Assembly (NCBI GenBank): GCA_038530925.1 | Contig: JBCBCG010000144.1 | Coordinates: 1 to 11,346, forward strand | Direction of reading: 5' to 3' | DNA: 11,346 bases | Source of the DNA: JALEGB01 sp038530925 | GTDB lineage: Bacteria > Pseudomonadota > Alphaproteobacteria > Rhodobacterales > Rhodobacteraceae | Shown: positions 6,711 through 11,346 of the stretch, piece by piece | Layout of the letters: each line of letters opens with the position of its first letter | Position numbering within the stretch: position 1 is the first letter of the stretch | Made by a program: the position numbers and the translations under genes | Notes under the pieces: generated by a model | What the model was told of the DNA's origin: nothing | Seen by the model: only the letters and a program-made list of their open reading frames with translations | The model's database searches: none

Positions 6711-7949
6711 CTAACGCCGCGCGGCGAGCGCCTCGTCAAGCAAGGGTTGGCCGAACCGCGCGGCCTCTTCGCGCCAGAGCGGCTCGAACGCCGCCTCCCA
6801 AGCGGCGCGATCTTCCTCGCTCAGGCTGTAGATCCGCGCGCCCGCCTGGACCAGAGCGCGGCGATGCGCCTCTTCAAGCGCGGCCGAGGCTTCGACGGAC
6901 TGCGCCGTGACCCGCGCCATGATCTGGCTGAGCGCCAGCTGATCGGCGCGCGGCGCCGCCTCCCAGAACGCGGCGGACACCACGACAAGATGCGCTGCGA
7001 GCGCGTGGCCGGTCTCGGTCAAAGGACCGAGCCGCATCGCCGGCGCTCCGAGATCCAAATCTGGCCATGTCGCCTCTAACACGTCGGCGTCTACCGCCGC
7101 CGCATCAGCGTCCGGCGCGGCGGCCGCCTCAGGCGCGCTTTGCGCGTCGCCGACGAGCGCCGCGCGCAGCGCCGGCGCCTCCACCCGCTCCGCGCCGACG
7201 CGCTCAAGATACACGCCAGCCAAGGCGCCGCCGCGATCGGCGACGCGAAGGCCCGCCAGCGCGCCCGGCCGCGTGATCGGCGCCACCGCGGAGAGATGCG
7301 TCATCCCGGCGTTCCAAAACGCGAGGCCCTTCACCGCGCCATCCGAGGCGCGTTTCAGCCTTTGCCCCGCGCCGGAGCGCTGAAACCACATCGCATCGGC
7401 GCGGCTCTTGAACAGGAAGGGAATGTCGAAGATCCGCAGCCCTGGCGCGAGGCTCTCCAAAGCCGCGGCGCGCGGCGCGGCCATTTCCGCCTCGCCTGCG
7501 CGCAGCGCCGCCAGCGCCGCGTCATCCGTCGCCTGCGCGCCGGCCGCAACGAGTTCGACGCACACGCGGCCGTCGAGATCGCGGTTCACGCTCACGGCGA
7601 AACGGCGCGCCGCCTCGCCGATGGGATGGCCTTGGGCCGGCGCGCCATGGGCGAAGCGGATCCGCCGCTCTCCGGCATCGCAGCCCGCGCCGCCGGTCTC
7701 GGAGACCAACGCCCGGGCCGGGAATTGAGATTGGGCGACGGGCCCGCCGGAAGAGAGCCAAAGCCCGGCGACGCCCGCAGCGCAGGCCGCCAGCCCGAGC
7801 CGCGCCCAACGCGACGACGCCCAACGCGACGACGCCGAACGCCTGGCGCCGATCGCCTCGCGAAACCGGACAAACGGCGCTCGAGCGCACGCGCGATCGC
7901 GTTCGCACGCGCCCGCGACGCGTCCACCAGCGCTCCTTCTGTCGCGCAT
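6711..7949 (-). CDS. DctP-like (TRAP transporter solute-binding) protein inside the phage cluster
   Basis: DctP/SiaP-family proteins bind carboxylic acids in the periplasm and hand them to TRAP membrane subunits; no DctQ or DctM gene is in the window. The product is 412 residues from the ATG at 7949 (typical DctP about 330). Residues 1-49 are Arg-rich with an SSRWA repeat, then a hydrophobic segment at 50-66 (LGLAACAAGVAGLWL), so it looks membrane-anchored or carries an odd signal peptide. The DctP domain spans about 96-394: IRFAH, QGHPIGEAARRF, MAAPRAAALESLAPG, the family-typical FDIPFLF with RADAMWFQ, KGLAFWNAGMTHLSA, and a C-terminal YSLSEEDRAAW. In place of the usual GLKIRV there is GLRVADR (233-239). 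Ala/Asp-rich sequence at 268-289 precedes VDADVLEATW where VDGQEN(T)W is expected. The ATG at 7949 follows a G-rich stretch; a start at 8042 has no ribosome-binding site. Family assignment is good; function in this setting is unknown. Confidence 0.8.
   Translation of the reverse strand: MRDRRSAGGRVAGACERDRACARAPFVRFREAIGARRSASSRWASSRWARLGLAACAAGVAGLWLSSGGPVAQSQFPARALVSETGGAGCDAGERRIRFAHGAPAQGHPIGEAARRFAVSVNRDLDGRVCVELVAAGAQATDDAALAALRAGEAEMAAPRAAALESLAPGLRIFDIPFLFKSRADAMWFQRSGAGQRLKRASDGAVKGLAFWNAGMTHLSAVAPITRPGALAGLRVADRGGALAGVYLERVGAERVEAPALRAALVGDAQSAPEAAAAPDADAAAVDADVLEATWPDLDLGAPAMRLGPLTETGHALAAHLVVVSAAFWEAAPRADQLALSQIMARVTAQSVEASAALEEAHRRALVQAGARIYSLSEEDRAAWEAAFEPLWREEAARFGQPLLDEALAARR
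7804..7833. repeat. 15-bp tandem repeat within the DctP-like gene
   Basis: GCCCAACGCGACGAC is present twice without mismatch (7804-7818 and 7819-7833), followed by a degenerate partial copy. The period is a multiple of three, so it adds one in-frame SSRWA pentapeptide just before the hydrophobic segment. It indicates a recent slippage event and probably a tolerant, unstructured N-terminal region. Confidence 0.75.
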
Positions 7950-8073
7950 CCCCGCCCCCACTTCCACATCAGGAAGGAAAGTCGTCGGGAGGTTAGCGCA
8001 AAAGGCGCATTTTTGGGAGTCCGCACCGACACGAGCGCGCATGCGTCACAGCGATTGGACGGCGATCGTCAAT

Positions 8074-8114
8074 CCGCCGCCTGGGCGCGCCGATCTCAAC
8101 GCGCAAGGCGGCGG
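8074..8114 (-). terminator. Strong hairpin directly after the probable small terminase gene
   Basis: Read on the minus strand, CCGCCGCCT (8114-8106) pairs perfectly with AGGCGGCGG (8082-8074). The 23-nt intervening loop itself contains GCGCG and CGCGC that can pair. It begins one base after the stop codon at 8116. There is no T tract, so it may be a Rho-independent-like pause, an mRNA 3'-end stabiliser or a transcript boundary rather than a classical terminator. It separates the tail-terS run from the DctP-like gene. Confidence 0.4.
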
Positions 8115-8115
8115 G

Positions 8116-8631
8116 TCAGTCCCAGCCGCGGCGGCCGGCGTCGTCCCACTCATCCTCCATCTCGTCGTCGCCCGCCTCGCCGTCTTGCGCCTCGAAATCG
8201 GCGGCGGCGAGTTCGGCCATCACCGCGCTGAGCGCCGCGGCGTCCTCATCCTCCGCCATCGCGGCGCTGTTGTCTTTGAGAAAGCGGATCGCCGCCGACA
8301 GGTACGCTGGCGGCGCCAGCGGCGAACCCGGCGGCGAACCCGTCGGCGCTGGGGCGTCGACGTCGGTATCGGCGCCCGAGCCCGAGCCCGCCTTCGCCGC
8401 CGCCGCGCGGGCGGAGGTCTTCGCCGGTTTGCGGCGCGGCGCCGGCGGCTCAGGACCGCGCCGCTCCAGCACCTCGATCAGCTGCGCCAAGACAAGCGCG
8501 CGCAGCCTCTCAAGCCCGCTGCGAAAGAGCTCTGAGGCGTCCTGCGCGTCCGCCGGCGGCGCTTCCGCCTCGGATCGCTCCGCCGCCTTCGCCGCCGGCG
8601 CCGCGCGGGCGGCGCTTCGCTTCGCGCTCAT
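8116..8631 (-). CDS. Probable phage small terminase subunit (DNA maturase A-like)
   Basis: Small terminases recognise phage DNA and load it onto the large subunit. The product is 171 residues. A basic Ala-rich N-terminus (1-17) precedes a helix at 32-58 (ASELFRSGLERLRALVLAQL), a Pro/Ala/Gly linker (60-108), the sequence AYLSAAIRFLKDN at 109-121, and a very acidic C-terminus (143-171). The pair 'helix ending in a terminase-like LLxRLxxG segment' plus 'LNxxRQFLKDN' is typical of small terminases in T7-like phages; here it is AAIRFLKDN after an unusually long linker. The start overlaps the preceding stop (ATGA, 8628-8631), implying translational coupling. Position before the large terminase, with one gene between, matches T7 gene 18. 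The assignment rests on one short motif plus gene order. Confidence 0.6.
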   Translation of the reverse strand: MSAKRSAARAAPAAKAAERSEAEAPPADAQDASELFRSGLERLRALVLAQLIEVLERRGPEPPAPRRKPAKTSARAAAAKAGSGSGADTDVDAPAPTGSPPGSPLAPPAYLSAAIRFLKDNSAAMAEDEDAAALSAVMAELAAADFEAQDGEAGDDEMEDEWDDAGRRGWD

Positions 8632-8984
8632 CGCGGCATCTCCCGCGTCGCCTTCAGCGCCGCGACCTCGGACTTCAAATCCTGCACATCCTCGCGCATC
8701 ACATTCATCCGATCCCACGCGCGCTGGCTCTCGCCCGTCACGTCTTGCAGCTCTCGCGTCAGCGCCGCCATTTCGATCTGCACTTTGATCATCGAGTCCT
8801 GCAGCTTCACCGTCGCCTCGGTGGTCCGGCGCTGCTCGGTCTTCAGCCCTTCGAACTGGCTGTAGATGACCACCATGAAGGCGAGCGCCGTCGCCGCCGG
8901 GCGCCAATTCTCGGTGAGCCACGCGGCGACGGCGGAGACTTCGCGCTGGACCTCCGGCGCCGCCGAAGGCCGGTCCGGCGTCAT
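8628..8984 (-). CDS. Single-pass membrane protein with coiled coil (holin or spanin candidate)
   Basis: The product is 118 residues. Residues 1-26 are polar, a single transmembrane helix spans about 27-43 (PAATALAFMVVIYSQF), and residues 46-113 form a long charged helix with heptad-like spacing, almost certainly a coiled coil. One N-terminal membrane helix plus a long coiled coil is the layout of an inner-membrane spanin (Rz). The position between tail fibre and small terminase is where T7 has its holin (17.5). I cannot decide between these from sequence, and no outer-membrane spanin partner is visible. The ATG at 8984 overlaps the upstream stop and the stop overlaps the next ATG, so it sits inside a tightly coupled operon. 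The open frame extends upstream to 9254, but that part is an out-of-frame reading of the neighbouring gene. Confidence 0.65.
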   Translation of the reverse strand: MTPDRPSAAPEVQREVSAVAAWLTENWRPAATALAFMVVIYSQFEGLKTEQRRTTEATVKLQDSMIKVQIEMAALTRELQDVTGESQRAWDRMNVMREDVQDLKSEVAALKATREMPR

Positions 8985-9547
8985 GACCCCGCCTCGAGCG
9001 TCTCGATCCGCGTCTTCAGGCCCACCACTGCGCCCGTGATCGGACAGCGCGCCCGATCGATCACGACAGCGCGGCCGAGGAAGAGATCGTCGACCTGCGC
9101 GGCGCTGAGGCCGAACACCGCGCCAAGCGTCGCCATCACGTCGCCGAGATCCGGATCGATTCGCGGAAAAGAGACCGCTGTCTCCACCCGCTCGGCGTAG
9201 AGCGCCTTGGCGGCCTCCGGCAATGCGGAGGCCTCGACTTGAGAGATCGTCCACTCGAGAATGCGCGGCTCGCCCGGCTGCAGCGCCACCGCCGCGCGCC
9301 AGCGATCAAAGAACTCCGCGCGGGTGAGAGTGACCGCCGCCGCGGCCTCGGCGTCGGTTGGCGGCGCATTCGGCGGCGGGGCCGCGAAGGCCGCGCCGTC
9401 GTAAAGCCATCCAACTTGCACGGCGTCCGGACAAGCGATGTAAGGCGACGCTTCGGTGAGGTCGCCATCTGGGCCGTAGAGATGGATCGGCGCGCCGAGC
9501 GCGACTTGGACCACCACGCCGTTCTCGATCAGAGCGGATTTGCTCAT
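8981..9547 (-). CDS. Tail-fibre-associated (assembly-like) phage protein
   Basis: The product is 188 residues. The N-terminal 55 residues (ALIENGVVVQV, then CPDAVQVGWLYDGAAFAAP) follow a pattern common in small phage proteins encoded just after tail fibres: 'x-x-G-V-V-x-V' and 'VGWxYDGxxFxxP'. These are often annotated as tail fibre assembly or virion structural proteins. A Pro/Ala linker (57-72) leads to a mostly helical domain (73-160) and an end reading VVGLKTRIETLEAG, a likely short coiled coil. The ATG at 9547 has GGAG nine bases upstream; a TTG at 9562 lacks a site. It follows the tail-fibre gene by 42 bp and overlaps the next gene by four. The precise role (chaperone or structural) is inferred from context. 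Confidence 0.6.
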   Translation of the reverse strand: MSKSALIENGVVVQVALGAPIHLYGPDGDLTEASPYIACPDAVQVGWLYDGAAFAAPPPNAPPTDAEAAAAVTLTRAEFFDRWRAAVALQPGEPRILEWTISQVEASALPEAAKALYAERVETAVSFPRIDPDLGDVMATLGAVFGLSAAQVDDLFLGRAVVIDRARCPITGAVVGLKTRIETLEAGS

Positions 9548-9589
9548 GTCATACGTCTCCAAATTGTAAGAGGACCGGCGGGACCAGGT

Positions 9590-11278
9590 TCAATAAAACT
9601 CGAGCACCATCACGACCCCGTCTCCGCCGTCTCCGCCATCGGCGCCCTGCTGATTGCCGCCGCCTCCGCCCGCGCCTTTCACGAATGTGGAGATCGACGG
9701 GTGGCCGGTGCTGCTCGACCCGCGCCCTCCCTGACCGCCGCCGCCCCAGAAAGACGCGCCGCCCTGGCCGCCCGCGCTCGCGCCGCCCTCGTCCGTGCTC
9801 ATCCCCTGGCCTCCTCGGGTGCTGATGAGACCAAAGGTGGCGGCGCCTCCACCGCCGCCATCGCCGTTCTCGGCGCCCTGCGAGCCGCCCCAGCCGGTGA
9901 GCCAGCCACCGAACGAGCTCAGCGATCCCGCCGCCGCAGGCGTCGCCGCGACGCCGCCAGCCCCGCCGGCCCCGACCGTCACCGCGATGCTCGGCAGATC
10001 GATCACATCCAGAACCGAGATCGCGGTGCCGCCCGCGCCGCCGCCGCCGCCCGCATTGCTTGTCGAGCCGCCATAGGCGCCGCCGCCGCCGCCGCCGGTC
10101 GCGGCCGCCAGCACGCGGCGGCAGCCATCCGGCCGCGTCCATGTCGCCGAAGAGGTGAAGACCTGCATCGACACCGGCCCTTGCGTATCAAGCAGCGTCA
10201 TCCGCGGCGCGCCCATATACCAAAGCCCCGTCGCATCCGTTCCCCGGCGCTGCACATTGATCTGAAGCTTCTTCGTGCCCGCCGGCGGCGTCCCGGTGAT
10301 GCGCGCGTAATAGATCTGCCCCACCGTGATCTCAGAGGGCGAGACATTGGCGCGGCTGTCGCTGATGTAACCGCTGTCGCCGCGATAGTTGATCTGCACC
10401 CTGAACTCGCCAACCGGCGGCCCGGTGCAGTATAGCGGGACAATCAGTTCAAACTCGAGCCCCGGCGTCGCAAAGACGTCGTAAGCCGAAGTGACCGCTG
10501 CAAATTGAGAGCTGTCGGTCGCATCACCGGCGAACTCTAGAACCTTTGGATCATCGAACAGCTCTGTGTCGCTGTTATGGGTTCGGTCGCGGACGGTGAT
10601 GCCGACATTGCTGTCGAGCGTCCATGACGCGGCGAAATCAAGCGGCATCGGGATCGAGCGGCCCAATGTCGTCGACAACGCGCTCGGCAGCACCGAAAGC
10701 GCCGCCAGCTTGGCCGAGGTGATCGAGCCGTCGGCTGGAACATCGCCCGTCGCGACATCGCCGCCGAGCTTCGCCGCCGTGACCGCGCCGTCCGCGATCT
10801 CGGCGGTGCCGACGGCGCCGTCCGCGATCTCAGCGGCGCCGATCGCGCCCGCCGCGATCGGTCCCGCCGCAACGGAGCCGTCCACGATGGCCGCGCGCAC
10901 ATCGCCCGCATACCAAACGCCGGTTGGATCGACGCCGTCGCGCGCCAGCGAGATGCGCATGCGGCGCACATTGCTCGGCGCCGTCCCTTCGAGATACGCC
11001 CAGCCGCCGCTCGATCCGATGTCGGCGGTTCGCACCGTCAGCGTCTGCTGCGAAAGCTGCGTGAAGCTGCTATCCATCCATTGCAGCGCGATGCGCAAAT
11101 CATCATTCGGGCTCTCGGCGTGCTTCAGCCAAACAGCAAGCTTCACCGCTTGGCCCGCGCCGACCTGCGGCGAGCCGGCTTGCGTGGTCTTGGCTTCCTC
11201 CAAGCTGTCATTCGCATCGCCGCCCCAAGTAAGGAAGGTCGCGCCGGAGAAATCGGTGATGTTGCCTTCGCGCGGCCA
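9590..11278 (-). CDS. Phage tail fibre / glycine-rich adhesin (5' end missing)
   Basis: This is probably the receptor-binding fibre of the virion. From the N-terminal side: a beta-rich domain A (about 11275-10895) ending in DPTGVWYAGDVR; a shaft of decapeptide repeats such as AEIADGAVGT and ITSAKL (10894-10658), typical of trimeric fibre stalks; domain B (about 10654-10190) ending in DATGLWYMGAPRM, apparently a second copy of A; and a glycine-rich C-terminal domain (10171-9593) opening with FTSSATWTRPDGC, passing through long Gly runs and ending VVMVLEFY. That last layout is the glycine-rich tail-fibre/adhesin domain seen in many phages. The true N-terminus is not in the window: beyond 11278 the sequence folds back on itself, so the TTG-initiated extension to 11317 translates reversed DNA and is not trusted. 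Confidence 0.85.
   Translation of the reverse strand, partial: WPREGNITDFSGATFLTWGGDANDSLEEAKTTQAGSPQVGAGQAVKLAVWLKHAESPNDDLRIALQWMDSSFTQLSQQTLTVRTADIGSSGGWAYLEGTAPSNVRRMRISLARDGVDPTGVWYAGDVRAAIVDGSVAAGPIAAGAIGAAEIADGAVGTAEIADGAVTAAKLGGDVATGDVPADGSITSAKLAALSVLPSALSTTLGRSIPMPLDFAASWTLDSNVGITVRDRTHNSDTELFDDPKVLEFAGDATDSSQFAAVTSAYDVFATPGLEFELIVPLYCTGPPVGEFRVQINYRGDSGYISDSRANVSPSEITVGQIYYARITGTPPAGTKKLQINVQRRGTDATGLWYMGAPRMTLLDTQGPVSMQVFTSSATWTRPDGCRRVLAAATGGGGGGAYGGSTSNAGGGGGAGGTAISVLDVIDLPSIAVTVGAGGAGGVAATPAAAGSLSSFGGWLTGWGGSQGAENGDGGGGGAATFGLISTRGGQGMSTDEGGASAGGQGGASFWGGGGQGGRGSSSTGHPSISTFVKGAGGGGGNQQGADGGDGGDGVVMVLEFY
10785..10844. repeat. 30-bp period repeat encoding the fibre shaft
   Basis: GCGCCGTCCGCGATCTC at 10785-10801 recurs exactly at 10815-10831 within two adjacent 30-bp units. 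They encode the decapeptide AEIADGAVG(T/A). More diverged copies flank it (IVDGSVAAGP, DGAVTAAKL, DGSITSAKL). This is the elongated trimeric-shaft type of repeat found in phage fibres. Confidence 0.8.
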
Positions 11279-11346
11279 GATGCTAATGACAGCTTGGAGG
11301 AAGCCAAGACCACGCAAGCCGGCTCGCCGCAGGTCGGCGCGGGCCA
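11151..11346. repeat. 68-bp inverted repeat (fold-back) at the right window edge
   Basis: The plus strand at 11151-11218 is the reverse complement of 11279-11346, with one mismatch (11213/11284) and 62 perfect bases from the edge. The spacer 11219-11278 is 60 bp. The repeat ends exactly at the last base, so the arms may be longer. The left arm encodes normal tail-fibre sequence (SLEEAKTTQAGSPQVGAGQA on the minus strand); the right arm is the same DNA reversed. Confidence 0.95.

Larger units (their letters stand above)
4668..11346 (-). mobile_element. Right (late) end of a T7-like prophage or phage-derived cluster, extending off the window
   Basis: Collinear minus-strand genes encode tail fibre, tail-fibre-associated protein, small membrane protein, probable small terminase, DctP-like protein and T7-type large terminase. 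T7 has tail fibre (17), holin (17.5), small terminase (18), spanins (18.5/18.7), large terminase (19). Head, portal, polymerase and integrase genes are not in the window and would lie beyond 11346. The low-coordinate boundary is uncertain: just after terL, within 4043-4667, or beyond the MarR-like gene at about 3456-3682. No attachment repeat can be identified because only one end is visible. It could be a full prophage, a remnant, or a domesticated cluster. Confidence 0.75.

Noticed and set aside
8632..8922. N-terminal extension of the small-terminase reading frame
   Set aside because: It is an out-of-frame reading of the membrane coiled-coil gene; the ATG at 8631 with ATGA overlap is the sensible start.

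Overview
The window is GC-rich DNA, apparently from an alphaproteobacterium. This rests on the protein character of ClpP, ClpX and trigger factor, the tig-clpP-clpX order, and dense GC3-rich coding. I cannot place it below class level. Every gene I accept lies on the minus strand, so transcription runs from high to low coordinates.

Positions 1-3437 are host housekeeping: clpX (3' end cut by the window edge), clpP and tig. Together they form the protein folding and quality-control locus: a ribosome-bound chaperone, the proteolytic chamber, and the AAA+ unfoldase that feeds it. Each gene has its own sizeable upstream gap. The clpP leader (1619-2021) holds a 9-bp inverted repeat and a weak promoter candidate.

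Positions 3683-4042 encode a short MarR-like winged-helix protein with a TTG start and a strong ribosome-binding site. It resembles the small MarR-like proteins often carried by phages. Behind it lies 625 bp without a convincing gene (4043-4667), including two conspicuous AT-rich islands.

Positions 4668-11346 look like the late right end of a T7-like (podovirus) prophage. In transcription order they encode a glycine-rich tail fibre/adhesin, a small tail-fibre-associated protein, a one-pass membrane coiled-coil protein (holin or spanin candidate), a probable small terminase, an unexpected DctP-like (TRAP transporter solute-binding) protein, and a T7 gp19-type large terminase. This parallels T7 genes 17, 17.5, 18, (18.5/18.7) and 19. 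The DctP-like gene sits where T7 carries its spanin genes, is bracketed by hairpins, and seems to have lost usual ligand-binding signatures. It is the most unusual item here: a candidate phage 'moron' or a domesticated cargo gene.

The right edge (11151-11346) is a near-perfect 68-bp inverted repeat ending exactly at the last base. It reverses part of the tail-fibre coding sequence, so it is probably a fold-back (chimeric) assembly or amplification artefact and should be excluded before any biology is read into it.
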